This document shows, piece after piece, positions 51,229-61,775 of a stretch of 64,000 bases of DNA (positions are counted from its first letter, which is position 1; every line of letters begins with the position of its first letter). The notes beneath the pieces are model-generated. The model was not told the origin of the DNA, made no database searches, and worked only from the letters and a program-made list of their open reading frames with translations. The position numbers and the translations under genes are program-made. Origin of the DNA: Sphingopyxis sp. H053 (lineage in GTDB: Bacteria; Pseudomonadota; Alphaproteobacteria; Sphingomonadales; Sphingomonadaceae); NCBI RefSeq assembly GCF_001468225.1, contig NZ_LNRU01000014.1, forward strand, positions 52,741 to 116,740. Reading direction: 5' to 3'.

Positions 51229-51609
51229 TTACGCCTCTTCTTCCTGTTCGCGCACGACAATGCGGATGCGGCTGAACGGCTTGACGATCCGGGTCGACTT
51301 GCCGCGGCCACGTGCGTGCCAGCGCTTCATCGAGATCGACTTGCCAACGCTCGCTTCCTTGATGACGAGCGCATCAACGTCGAGGTTATGGTTGTTTTCC
51401 GCGTTGGCGACGGCGCTGGCGAGAACCTTGCGCACGTCGACAGCCATCGCCTTCTTCGAGAAGGTGAGGATGTTCATCGCGTCTTCGACCTTGCGGCCGC
51501 GGATCAGCGCGGCAACGAGGTTCAGCTTCTGCGCCGAACCGCGAATCTGCGTGCCGACCGAGAGAGCCTCGTTATCCGCAACGCGGCGGGGGGACTTTTC
51601 CTTGCCCAT
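51229..51609 (-). CDS. rplV: 50S ribosomal protein L22
   Basis: The 126-residue L22 has the exit-tunnel hairpin region (MKRWHARGRGKSTRI) and core VAALIRGRKVEDAMNILTF. Its start overlaps the rpsS stop by one base. Confidence 0.97.
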   Translation of the reverse strand: MGKEKSPRRVADNEALSVGTQIRGSAQKLNLVAALIRGRKVEDAMNILTFSKKAMAVDVRKVLASAVANAENNHNLDVDALVIKEASVGKSISMKRWHARGRGKSTRIVKPFSRIRIVVREQEEEA

Positions 51610-51884
51610 TAGCGTTTGCCCTTCTTGTCGGCAGCGTGACCGGGGAAGAAGCGCGTCGGCGCAAATTCACCCAGCTTCATGCCGACCATGTCTTCGTTCA
51701 CCGACACCGGCACGAACTTGCGGCCGTTGTAGACGTTGAAGGTCAGCCCCACGAACTGCGGCAGGATGGTGGACCGACGCGACCAGGTCTTGATCGGGGC
51801 ATTGCTGCCGCCGTCCTGGGCCGTTTCGGCTTTCTTGAGCAGATGGAGGTCCACGAAAGGACCCTTCCAGACCGAGCGAGCCAT
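51609..51884 (-). CDS. rpsS: 30S ribosomal protein S19
   Basis: The 91-residue S19 (MARSVWKGPFVDLHLLKKAE...) has the conserved RRSTILPQFVGLTFNVYNGRKF and C-terminal GEFAPTRFFPGHAADKKGKR. It contacts tRNA in the 30S head. Confidence 0.98.
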   Translation of the reverse strand: MARSVWKGPFVDLHLLKKAETAQDGGSNAPIKTWSRRSTILPQFVGLTFNVYNGRKFVPVSVNEDMVGMKLGEFAPTRFFPGHAADKKGKR

Positions 51885-51887
51885 GGC

Positions 51888-52724
51888 TTACCTCTTCTTC
51901 TTCGCGTGACGCGACCGGATGATCATCTTGTCGGTCGACTTGTTGTGGCGCGTACGCGCACCCTTCGTCGGCTTGCCCCACGGGGTAACCGGGTGACGGC
52001 CGCCCGAGGTACGGCCTTCGCCGCCGCCATGCGGGTGATCGACCGGGTTCTTTGCAACACCGCGCGTCAGCGGGCGCTTGCCGAGCCAGCGATTGCGGCC
52101 GGCCTTGCCCAGGTTGGTGTTCTGGTTGTCGGGGTTCGACACCGCACCGACCGTGCCCATGCACTCGCCGCGAATGTAACGCTGCTCGCCCGAACCGAGA
52201 CGCACGATGACGAGACCGCGGTCACGACCGACGACCTGTGCATAAGTGCCAGCCGAACGGGCGATCTGGCCACCCTTGCCCGGCTTCATCTCGATATTGT
52301 GGACGATCGTGCCGACAGGCATCTGCGACAATTCCATCGCATTGCCCGGCTTCACGTCGGTCTTCTTGCCGGCAACGACGGTGTCGCCAACGGCCAGACG
52401 CTGCGGCGCCAGGATATAGGTCTGCTCACCGTCTTCATACTTGACGAGTGCGATGAACGCCGTGCGGTTGGGGTCATATTCCAGACGCTCGACGGTAGCC
52501 GGCATGTCCCACTTGCGACGCTTGAAGTCGATGAAGCGGTACTTCTGCTTGTGGCCACCGGCGATACCGCGCGAGGTCACATGACCCTTGTTGTTGCGGC
52601 CGCCGGTCTTGTTCTTGCCTTCGGTCAGCGCCTTGACGGGCTTGCCCTTCCACAGCGACGACTTGTCGACGAGGATCAGGCCGCGTTGCGCGGGGCTGGT
52701 CGGATTATAGGATTTAAGTGCCAT
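51888..52724 (-). CDS. rplB: 50S ribosomal protein L2
   Basis: The 278-residue L2 has a conserved RNA-binding core and the C-terminal GVAKNPVDHPHGGGEGRTSGGRHPVTPWGKPTKG loop near the peptidyl-transferase centre. It is needed for subunit joining. Confidence 0.98.
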   Translation of the reverse strand: MALKSYNPTSPAQRGLILVDKSSLWKGKPVKALTEGKNKTGGRNNKGHVTSRGIAGGHKQKYRFIDFKRRKWDMPATVERLEYDPNRTAFIALVKYEDGEQTYILAPQRLAVGDTVVAGKKTDVKPGNAMELSQMPVGTIVHNIEMKPGKGGQIARSAGTYAQVVGRDRGLVIVRLGSGEQRYIRGECMGTVGAVSNPDNQNTNLGKAGRNRWLGKRPLTRGVAKNPVDHPHGGGEGRTSGGRHPVTPWGKPTKGARTRHNKSTDKMIIRSRHAKKKR

Positions 52725-52745
52725 TTTCTCTGCCTCTTCCTACAA

Positions 52746-53054
52746 TCAGACGCCGGTCGTGACGTCGATCGTCTGGCCTTCGGCCAGGCGAACGATCGCC
52801 TTCTTCACGTCGCTGCGGGTGTAGGGCTTGCCCTTCCAGCGCTTGGTCTTGCCCTTGGTGATCAGCGTGTTGACGCTGAGAACCTTGACATCGAACAGCG
52901 CCTCGACGGCGGCCTTGATCGCGGGCTTGGTTGCGTCGTTCGCAACCTTGAACACCACTGCGTCATTTTCGCTGAGCAGCGTCGACTTTTCGGTGATCAC
53001 CGGAGCGAGGATCACGTCATAGTGACGCGCGTCGACTGTTTTTGCCTTAGCCAT
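52746..53054 (-). CDS. rplW: 50S ribosomal protein L23
   Basis: The 102-residue L23 (DVILAPVITEKSTLLSENDAVVFKVANDATK) lies at the exit tunnel and docks trigger factor. Its start overlaps the rplD stop by 8 bp. Confidence 0.97.
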   Translation of the reverse strand: MAKAKTVDARHYDVILAPVITEKSTLLSENDAVVFKVANDATKPAIKAAVEALFDVKVLSVNTLITKGKTKRWKGKPYTRSDVKKAIVRLAEGQTIDVTTGV

Positions 53055-53673
53055 TGAAGCGTGCCTCCAGCTTTTCGAGGCCGGCGCGGGTCAGGACCAG
53101 CGTATCGGCGCGCAAAATGTCATAGACGTTGGCACCCGCGGCCGGCATCGCGTTGATGCCGATCAGGTTGGCCGACGCCATGGCGAAGCTTTCGTGCACT
53201 GCATCACCGTCGATGAAGAGTGCGCGATTGCCGAGTTCGAGCTTGCCGAGCTGGCCGGCGAGCGCCTTGGTCTTGGCGTCCTTGAGCTCGAGCGTGTCGA
53301 GAACGAGGATCTTGCCGCCCTTCGCCTTGTCGCTCAGCGCCATTTTCAGGCCGAGCGTGCGGATCTTCTTGTTCAGCGAGTGGCCGAAGGTGCGGGCACG
53401 CGGGCCATGCGCCTTGCCGCCGCCGATGAAGATCGGAGCTGCGCGATCGCCGTGACGAGCCGTACCGCCGCCCTTCTGGCGACCGAACTTCTTGCCGGTG
53501 CGCGAAACGTCGCTACGTTCGCGGGCGGCGCGAGCCGGACCACGGCGCTTTTCGAGCTGCCAGCTGACGACACGGTGGAGGATGTCGGCACGCGGGTCGA
53601 CGCCGAAAACATCGTCGTTAAGATCGATGTCTGCGCCGGCCTTGCCGTCGATGGTGTGAACCTTGACCTTCAT
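53047..53673 (-). CDS. rplD: 50S ribosomal protein L4
   Basis: The 208-residue L4 has the tunnel loop ARAARERSDVSRTGKKFGRQKGGGTARHGDRAAPIF. In gammaproteobacteria L4 also represses the S10 operon through its leader; whether it acts on the structured rpsJ-rplC spacer here is unknown. Confidence 0.97.
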   Translation of the reverse strand: MKVKVHTIDGKAGADIDLNDDVFGVDPRADILHRVVSWQLEKRRGPARAARERSDVSRTGKKFGRQKGGGTARHGDRAAPIFIGGGKAHGPRARTFGHSLNKKIRTLGLKMALSDKAKGGKILVLDTLELKDAKTKALAGQLGKLELGNRALFIDGDAVHESFAMASANLIGINAMPAAGANVYDILRADTLVLTRAGLEKLEARFNG

Positions 53674-53675
53674 GA

Positions 53676-54452
53676 TCAGGACTCCTGTGCGCCGTCGGTG
53701 GTGGCAGTGTCGACCACGGTTTCTTCAACCGGGGTTTCCACAGGCGCATCAGCCGGGGCTTCTTGATTGGCGTTCGCTGCGCTCTTGATGCCCGCCGGAT
53801 AGGGGGCCTCGGGGTGGCGCGGCAGCTTGACCGCATCGCGGACCATCAGCCAGCCGCCCTTCGAGCCAGGGACCGAACCCTTGACGAAGAGAAGGCCGCG
53901 CTCGACGTCGGTGCGGACGATTTCGAGATTCTGCTGGGTGCGGTTGCGGGCGCCCATGTGGCCGGCCATCTTCTTGTTCTTGAAGACGCGGCCCGGATCC
54001 TGGCGGTTACCGGTCGAACCATGCGCACGGTGGCTGATCGAAACACCGTGGGACGCGCGCATACCGCCGAAACCCCAGCGCTTCATCGCACCGGCAAAGC
54101 CCTTACCCTGGGTCACGCCCTGGATGTCGACAATCTGGCCGGCGACGAAATGGTCGGCCGACAGTTCGGCGCCGACGTCGAGCGTCGCGTCGTCGGCGAC
54201 GCGGAATTCGACAATCTTCGCCTTGGGTTCGACTTCGGCCTTGCCGAAAGCGCCACGCTGCGGCTTCGCAACATTCTTCGCCTTCGCCGAGCCGGCACCG
54301 AGCTGAACGGCCACATAGCCGTCACGTTCTTGTTCGCGCACAGAAATGACCTGACAGCCTTCGAGGCTCAGGACGGTGACGGGCACATGGCGGCCGTCGT
54401 CCTGAAACAGGCGGGTCATCCCCATTTTCTTCGCGATCACGCCAGTCCGCAT
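53676..54452 (-). CDS. rplC: 50S ribosomal protein L3 with acidic C-terminal tail
   Basis: This 258-residue L3 starts MRTGVIAKKMGMTRLFQDDG at 54452, preceded by GAGGAG; the ATGs 5 codons earlier are less likely. The central loop WGFGGMRASHGVSISHRAHGSTGNRQDPGRVF is conserved. After the normal L3 end, an added tail (ANQEAPADAPVETPVEETVVD...) of about 30 acidic residues follows, absent in E. coli. A 302-bp spacer separates it from rpsJ. Confidence 0.97.
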   Translation of the reverse strand: MRTGVIAKKMGMTRLFQDDGRHVPVTVLSLEGCQVISVREQERDGYVAVQLGAGSAKAKNVAKPQRGAFGKAEVEPKAKIVEFRVADDATLDVGAELSADHFVAGQIVDIQGVTQGKGFAGAMKRWGFGGMRASHGVSISHRAHGSTGNRQDPGRVFKNKKMAGHMGARNRTQQNLEIVRTDVERGLLFVKGSVPGSKGGWLMVRDAVKLPRHPEAPYPAGIKSAANANQEAPADAPVETPVEETVVDTATTDGAQES

Positions 54453-54754
54453 GATCATACTCCTCAACAGAGGCCGGGCGGACCATTCCGCACGGCGTGT
54501 GGGACCTCATCAAGGCGAACCCCGACGAGAACCCTCCCAGCCCAAAATTTCGATGCATCGCCCCGTCCGGGCTGAGATGCCGCCATCCCGAAGGAGAAGC
54601 GGCGAGACGGGGGACGCAGCCCGGACCATATTTCTTCGCAAGGAAGAGATCCGGCGGTATCCACCCTATCGTCGGTCCGGATCGCGCCGGACAATGCAGT
54701 CACCGAAGTGTCCTGCCGATAGAGACCCCGGTTTTCACCGGGGCTGCGCTGGCC
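54453..54754 (-). other. 302-bp stem-loop-rich spacer between rpsJ and rplC
   Basis: No coding frame is credible. Several inverted repeats exist: CCCCGG/CCGGGG (54726-54743) just after rpsJ, GATCCGG/CCGGATC (54648-54654, 54677-54683), and GTCCGGGCTG/CAGCCCGGAC (54565-54574, 54617-54626) enclosing an inner 6-bp stem. The expected spacing of these genes is a few tens of bases. It may be an attenuator, a ribosomal-protein binding leader or a degraded insertion. Confidence 0.5.
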
Positions 54755-55066
54755 TCAGGCCAGCTTGATTTCTACGTTCACGCCCGCGGCGAGGTCGAGC
54801 TTCATCAGCGCGTCGACCGTCTGCGGGGTGGGCTGCACGATGTCGAGCAGCCGCTTGTGGGTGCGCACCTCGAACTGCTCGCGCGACTTCTTGTCGACAT
54901 GCGGGCCGCGGTTCACGGTGAATTTTTCAATACGCGTCGGAAGCGGGATCGGGCCGCGAATAAGCGCTCCGGTACGACGTGCCGTATCGGCAATGTCGGT
55001 GGTGGCCTGATCGAGCACGCGGTGATCAAAGGCCTTCAGGCGAATGCGAATATTCTGCGTTTCCAT
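54755..55066 (-). CDS. rpsJ: 30S ribosomal protein S10 / NusE
   Basis: The 103-residue S10 (METQNIRIRLKAFDHRVLDQATTDIADTARRTGA...) is complete. It also acts as NusE in antitermination. The stop codon lies in the loop of a CTGGCC/GGCCAG hairpin. The upstream gap to tuf carries a strong hairpin and a structured leader. Confidence 0.98.
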   Translation of the reverse strand: METQNIRIRLKAFDHRVLDQATTDIADTARRTGALIRGPIPLPTRIEKFTVNRGPHVDKKSREQFEVRTHKRLLDIVQPTPQTVDALMKLDLAAGVNVEIKLA

Positions 55067-55168
55067 GACTGTTCCAGTCGAATCCCGTCTAACGATGCGA
55101 AAGAGCCGAAATGGCCTGCTCCGATTCCCGCAGGGAAACCGGATCGGCCATCAAAATTCTTTAAGCTA

Positions 55169-55204
55169 CGAGCCGCGCGAATCGCTTCCGAATCGCGCGG
55201 CTCG
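55169..55204 (-). terminator. Hairpin downstream of tuf, terminator-like
   Basis: CGAGCCGCGCGA and TCGCGCGGCTCG are perfect 12-bp arms starting 11 bp after the tuf stop. On the minus strand TAGCTTAAAGAATTTT follows, a weak T-containing tail. It probably attenuates between the str and S10 sections. Confidence 0.6.
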
Positions 55205-55214
55205 CGGCCCTATA

Positions 55215-56405
55215 TTACTTTGTGACGGTTGCCACAACCCCTGCGCCGACCGTGCGGCCACCTTCGCGAATTGCGAAGCGCAGACCCGGGTCCATGGCGA
55301 TCGGAGCGATCAGCTTGACCGACAGCTGGACGTTGTCGCCCGGCATGACCATTTCGGTGCCGGCGGGCAGAATGACTTCGCCGGTGACGTCGGTGGTGCG
55401 GAAGTAGAACTGCGGACGATAGTTCGCAAAGAACGGCGTGTGACGGCCGCCTTCGTCCTTCGACAGGACGTACACTTCCGAGGTGAACTCGGTGTGCGGC
55501 GTGATCGAGCCGGGCTTCGCCAGAACCTGGCCGCGCTCGACTTCTTCACGGCCGACGCCGCGGATCAGCGCACCGACGTTATCGCCAGCCTGGCCCTGAT
55601 CGAGCAGCTTGCGGAACATTTCGACGCCGGTCACGACGGTCTTCTTGGTGTCCTTGATGCCGACGATTTCGACTTCTTCACCAACCTTGACGATGCCCGT
55701 TTCGATACGGCCGGTAACGACGGTACCGCGACCCGAGATCGAGAACACGTCTTCGATCGGCATCAGGAAGGGCTTGTCGAGCGGACGTTCCGGCTGCGGG
55801 ATCCACGCGTCGACGGCAGCCATCAGCTTCAGGATCGCGTCCTTGCCGATGGCGTCGTCGCGACCTTCGAGGGCGGCGAGAGCCGAACCCGGGATGATCG
55901 GGATATTGTCGCCGTCGAAGTCGCGCTTCGACAGTTCTTCGCGGATTTCGAGCTCAACGAGTTCGAGCAGCTCGGGATCGTCCAGCTGGTCGACCTTGTT
56001 GAGGAAGACGACCATGGTCGGAACGCCAACCTGCTTCGCGAGCAGGATGTGCTCCTTCGTCTGCGGCATCGGGCCGTCAGCGGCCGACACAACGAGGATC
56101 GCGCCGTCCATCTGGGCGGCACCGGTGATCATGTTCTTCACATAGTCGGCGTGGCCCGGGCAATCGACGTGCGCATAGTGGCGGTCAGCAGTTTCATATT
56201 CGACGTGTGCGGTCGAAATGGTGATGCCGCGCTCGCGCTCTTCGGGCGCCTTGTCGATGTTCGCGAAGTCGACGGCGGTGCCGCCGGTCGTTTCGGCGAG
56301 CACCTTGGTGATCGCTGCGGTCAGCGAGGTCTTGCCATGGTCGACGTGACCGATGGTGCCGATGTTGCAGTGCGGCTTCGTCCGCTCAAATTTAGCCTTG
56401 GCCAT
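55215..56405 (-). CDS. tuf: Elongation factor Tu
   Basis: The 396-residue GTPase has G1 GHVDHGKTSLT, G3 DCPGHADY, G4 NKVD and the switch region of EF-Tu. It delivers aminoacyl-tRNA to the ribosome. It lies between fusA and rpsJ; only this copy is in the window. Confidence 0.98.
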   Translation of the reverse strand: MAKAKFERTKPHCNIGTIGHVDHGKTSLTAAITKVLAETTGGTAVDFANIDKAPEERERGITISTAHVEYETADRHYAHVDCPGHADYVKNMITGAAQMDGAILVVSAADGPMPQTKEHILLAKQVGVPTMVVFLNKVDQLDDPELLELVELEIREELSKRDFDGDNIPIIPGSALAALEGRDDAIGKDAILKLMAAVDAWIPQPERPLDKPFLMPIEDVFSISGRGTVVTGRIETGIVKVGEEVEIVGIKDTKKTVVTGVEMFRKLLDQGQAGDNVGALIRGVGREEVERGQVLAKPGSITPHTEFTSEVYVLSKDEGGRHTPFFANYRPQFYFRTTDVTGEVILPAGTEMVMPGDNVQLSVKLIAPIAMDPGLRFAIREGGRTVGAGVVATVTK

Positions 56406-56523
56406 GATGGTATAACCTTCTTGTTCAATGTTTGCGTTGATCAGTCCTGGACGAGCCTGCTGAATCAGGCGCCGCCCTTAGAGGGTCTTGCCGCGCGGTG
56501 CAAGCCCGCGCGGCTTTGACCCA

Positions 56524-58617
<2,094 letters not shown>

Positions 58618-58634
58618 GGTCTTTTCCTTGGATG

Positions 58635-58661
58635 TGGGGGGCGGCCTTTGGAGCCGCCCCC
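58635..58661. terminator. GC hairpin in the rpsG-fusA gap
   Basis: GGGGGCGGC pairs with GCCGCCCCC around a short loop. No U-run is present, so it is more likely a processing, pausing or regulatory structure inside the str mRNA than a full terminator. Confidence 0.4.
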
Positions 58662-58713
58662 GATATAGGAATGATTGTTACGATTGCGAGACGCGACAGC
58701 GTCCCGCGCGCGC

Positions 58714-59184
58714 TTACCAGCGGTAGTGGCTGAAGGCGCGGTTGGCTTCGGCCATGCGATGCGTGTCTTCACGCTTCTTTACGGCGTTGCCACGGTTGTT
58801 CGACGCGTCGAGCAGCTCGCCCGACAGGCGCGCGGCCATCGTGGTTTCGCTGCGGTTGCGCGCGGCGGTGATCAGCCAGCGGATCGCGAGCGCCTGCGCA
58901 CGTTCGGGACGGACTTCGACCGGAACCTGATAGGTCGCACCGCCGACGCGGCGGCTGCGGACTTCGATGTTCGGGCGGATGTTCGCCAGCGCTTCGTGGA
59001 ACACGCCGATCGGTTCCTTCTTGGCACGGGCTTCGACCGACTCGAGCGCACCGTAAACGATGCTTTCGGCGACGGACTTTTTCCCGTCCAGCATGACGCT
59101 GTTCATGAATTTCGACAGCACCGTATCACCGAAACGGGGATCGGGCAGGATTTCGCGGCGCTCAGGACGACGACGACGAGCCAT
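58714..59184 (-). CDS. rpsG: 30S ribosomal protein S7
   Basis: The 156-residue S7 (MARRRRPERREILPDPRFGD...) is complete, with VPVEVRPERAQALAIRWLI and C-terminal HRMAEANRAFSHYRW. It initiates 30S head assembly and represses str mRNA in E. coli. Confidence 0.98.
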   Translation of the reverse strand: MARRRRPERREILPDPRFGDTVLSKFMNSVMLDGKKSVAESIVYGALESVEARAKKEPIGVFHEALANIRPNIEVRSRRVGGATYQVPVEVRPERAQALAIRWLITAARNRSETTMAARLSGELLDASNNRGNAVKKREDTHRMAEANRAFSHYRW

Positions 59185-59257
59185 AGGTAATTCCTTTTAC
59201 AACAGCATCCCGGCGCCAGGGCAGCCAGGGATGATCAAATAGCCGAAAAAGCGGTCC

Positions 59258-59629
59258 TTACTTCGGACGCTTCGCACCGTACTTCGAACGGCTCTGCTTG
59301 CGGTCCTTCACACCCTGCGTATCGAGCACGCCGCGCAGGACGTGGTAACGCACACCGGGAAGATCGCGGACACGACCGCCGCGGATCAGCACAACGCTGT
59401 GTTCCTGGAGGTTGTGGCCTTCGCCGGGGATGTAGGTGATGACTTCGCGCTGGTTGGTCAGGCGGACCTTCGCAACCTTACGGAGCGCCGAGTTCGGCTT
59501 TTTCGGGGTCGTCGTGTAGACACGGGTGCAAACGCCACGCTTTTGCGGGTTTGCGTCCATCGCCGGGACCTTGGACTTCACCTTCTGGGGAGTCCGGCCC
59601 TTGCGGACCAGCTGGTTGATCGTGGGCAT
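59258..59629 (-). CDS. rpsL: 30S ribosomal protein S12, Arg at residue 88
   Basis: The 123-residue S12 starts MPTINQLVRKGRTPQKVKSK at 59629, preceded by AAAGGTGAA; the longer frame to 59800 is not family sequence. S12 monitors codon-anticodon pairing. The first decoding loop TTPKKPNSALRK is wild-type-like at Lys43. The second loop reads RGGRVRDLPGVRYH, with Arg88 (codon CGC at 59368-59366) where E. coli and M. tuberculosis have Lys88, a site of known streptomycin-resistance changes. Confidence 0.98.
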   Translation of the reverse strand: MPTINQLVRKGRTPQKVKSKVPAMDANPQKRGVCTRVYTTTPKKPNSALRKVAKVRLTNQREVITYIPGEGHNLQEHSVVLIRGGRVRDLPGVRYHVLRGVLDTQGVKDRKQSRSKYGAKRPK

Positions 59630-59934
59630 GAATGCTTCACCTTTAAATGTCCGCCCATCAAAGCGAACGGTTACTGTACCGCGGTGGATGAAGCTCCGGC
59701 CGCTAACCCGCCAAAAAAGGCGAAAAAGGGCCGACCTGATAACAGCAAAAGACCCCGGCGGATCGCTAAGATCTTCCGGAGGCTCCATCCGCGCCAGCAA
59801 TGTTCAAGCGCTGTTGCAACTGAAAGAGGCAGCAAACTGCCCTTTTCGGTCGAGCGGGCCCCTAGACCCGATTCCCTCACGGGTCAAGGGGTGGGCAATA
59901 TTGTTGCGCTGGCCCGAGCGGGCTATCGGGAACC
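59630..59934. other. Promoter region of the ribosomal superoperon
   Basis: This 305-bp gap between divergent rpsL and the DNA glycosylase gene must hold the str promoter and leader. TTGCAA and TTGAAC sequences near 59799-59815 (minus strand) could be -35 elements, but I find no convincing -10 partner. No coding frame is supported. Confidence 0.4.
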
Positions 59935-60429
59935 ATGCCCGCCGTCCGCCACGCCAGCTTTCCGCCTCACGTCGCGCCCAACACGCGATTGCTGATTCTC
60001 GGGAGCCTGCCCGGCGTCCGCTCGCTCGCCGAGCAGCAATATTATGCGCATCCGACGAACCAGTTCTGGCGCCTGCTCGGCGCGGTCATCGGCCAGCCGC
60101 TCGCGGACCTGCCCTATGCCGACAGGCTGGCCGCGCTGCGCGAGGCCAAGTTCGGGCTGTGGGACGTGATCCGCAGCGCCGAACGGCACATGAGCAGCGA
60201 CAGCCAAATCCGCGAAGCCGAGGCGCACGACCTCGCGGCGCTGATCGCCGATATGCCCGACCTGCGCATGATCGCCTTCAACGGCGGCAAGGCCGCGGCG
60301 ATCGGACGGAAGCAGCTGCCGCCACTCGAAGGCATCACGATTGTCGACCTTCCGTCGAGCAGCGCCGCGCATACGATCGGCTTCGCGGCGAAGCGCGATC
60401 GCTGGCTGACGCTGCGCGGCGCGCTCTGA
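59935..60429 (+). CDS. Hypoxanthine/uracil-DNA glycosylase family protein (HDG-like)
   Basis: The 164-residue protein has the UDG-superfamily fold signature of the hypoxanthine-DNA glycosylase group: LILGSLPGVRSLAEQQYYAHPTNQFWRLLG (about residues 19-48), GLWDVIRSAERH and MIAFNGGKAAAIGR. Members excise deaminated adenine from DNA. It starts at ATG 59935 and is divergent from rpsL; the convergent amidohydrolase ends 2 bp after its stop. Confidence 0.88.
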   Translation: MPAVRHASFPPHVAPNTRLLILGSLPGVRSLAEQQYYAHPTNQFWRLLGAVIGQPLADLPYADRLAALREAKFGLWDVIRSAERHMSSDSQIREAEAHDLAALIADMPDLRMIAFNGGKAAAIGRKQLPPLEGITIVDLPSSSAAHTIGFAAKRDRWLTLRGAL

Positions 60430-60431
60430 TT

Positions 60432-61733
60432 TCAGTCGACCACCGTCCCGCGCGCCATCACGAAGTCGACCTTCTTGAGCACGCGCACGTCGGCGACGGG
60501 GTCGCTCGCGACCGCGATGATGTCGGCGCTCTTGCCCGGCGCAATCGTGCCGATCTCGTTCGACAGCCCGAGCAGGTCGGCGGCGTTGACTGTCGCGGCC
60601 TTCAGCGCCTCGACCGGTTTCATCCCGTGCTGGACCATCAGTTCGAACTCGTCGCCGTTGCGGCCGTGCTTCGACACGCCCGCGTCGGTGCCGAAGGCGA
60701 TGCGCACGCCGCGCGGGACGAGCTGTTCGAGGCTCTTGCCGGTGATCGAAATACGCCACTGAATCTTCGCCAGCACATCGGGTTCATAGGCGTCGGGATT
60801 GGCGGCGATGCGTTCCTTGTAGCCGTTCACGGTCGAGAGCGTCGGGACATAGTAGGTCTTCGATTTCGCCCACGCCGCGATCGTCGCCTCGTCGAGGATC
60901 GTGCCATGCTCGATCGAATCGGCACCCGCGTCGATCGCGAGGCGGATGCCGTCGGCGCCATGCGCGTGGACCGCGACCTTCTTGCCGAACAGATGTGCGG
61001 TGTCGACGATCGCCTGCGCCTCGTCGTCGAACATCTGCTTGCCCAGCCCCGCGCCGATGCGGCTGTTGACCCCGCCGGTCGAGGCGAATTTGATCACGTC
61101 GGCGCCGCGCCCGATCTGCAGCCGCACCGCGCGGCGGCAGTCGTCGGCGCCGTTGCAGGTGTTGCCCGCACCCGCGAAGAAGGGGCGGAGCTCGTCGCGA
61201 TAACCGAGCGATCCGTCCATATGCCCCGCGCTGCCCGAAATGCTGTTGCCGGCGTCGATGATGCGCGGCCCCTGCACCTTGCCCGCGAGGATCGCATCCC
61301 TGAGGGCGAGAGTTGCGCCGTCGCCATCGCCGAGGTTGCGGACGGTGGTGAAGCCCGCGCGCAGCGTCTTGATCCCGTTCGCCTCGGCATTGAACGCCTG
61401 CGCGGCGGGGCTGAGCGTGACCTCTTCGAGCTGGCCGGCGATGCCGCCCGCGTCGCTGGTCAGATGGACATGGCTGTCGATCAGGCCGGGGAGGACATAT
61501 TTGTCCTTGAGGTCGATCAGCGTCGCACCGGGGTCGGCGGGCTGATAGCCGTCGGCGATGCTCAGTATCTTGCCGCCCTCGACGATGATCGTCGAGGCGC
61601 CGCGCGCGGGCTTGCCGGGTTCGGCGAGCAATTGCCCGGCGTGGATCACCGTGCGCGTCGGCGCCTGCGCGGCGAGCGGCGTGGCGAGCGCCGCGCCGAT
61701 GAGCGCGAGCGGAAGAATTTGAATCGGCTTCAT
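60432..61733 (-). CDS. Exported metal-dependent amidohydrolase (imidazolonepropionase/prolidase-like)
   Basis: The 433-residue protein has a signal peptide (residues about 1-22) and the amidohydrolase metal sites: DSHVHL (H88, H90), a carboxylated-Lys candidate in GADVIKFASTG, His in AVHAHGADGI and SIEHGT, and Asp in FGTDAGVSKHG. Related exported enzymes hydrolyse Xaa-Pro or Xaa-Lys/Arg dipeptides; the substrate here is unresolved. It is separate from the protease gene downstream (61776) by 42 bp and may be coexpressed. Confidence 0.87.
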   Translation of the reverse strand: MKPIQILPLALIGAALATPLAAQAPTRTVIHAGQLLAEPGKPARGASTIIVEGGKILSIADGYQPADPGATLIDLKDKYVLPGLIDSHVHLTSDAGGIAGQLEEVTLSPAAQAFNAEANGIKTLRAGFTTVRNLGDGDGATLALRDAILAGKVQGPRIIDAGNSISGSAGHMDGSLGYRDELRPFFAGAGNTCNGADDCRRAVRLQIGRGADVIKFASTGGVNSRIGAGLGKQMFDDEAQAIVDTAHLFGKKVAVHAHGADGIRLAIDAGADSIEHGTILDEATIAAWAKSKTYYVPTLSTVNGYKERIAANPDAYEPDVLAKIQWRISITGKSLEQLVPRGVRIAFGTDAGVSKHGRNGDEFELMVQHGMKPVEALKAATVNAADLLGLSNEIGTIAPGKSADIIAVASDPVADVRVLKKVDFVMARGTVVD

Positions 61734-61775
61734 TCTGGCATCCCCTGTATTTGAATTGAGGAGCGTTAAAGCCGA

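Noticed and set aside
54497..55225. Plus-strand ORF spanning the rpsJ-rplC spacer and rpsJ
   Set aside because: It is antisense to rpsJ over much of its length and has no coding features in the spacer.
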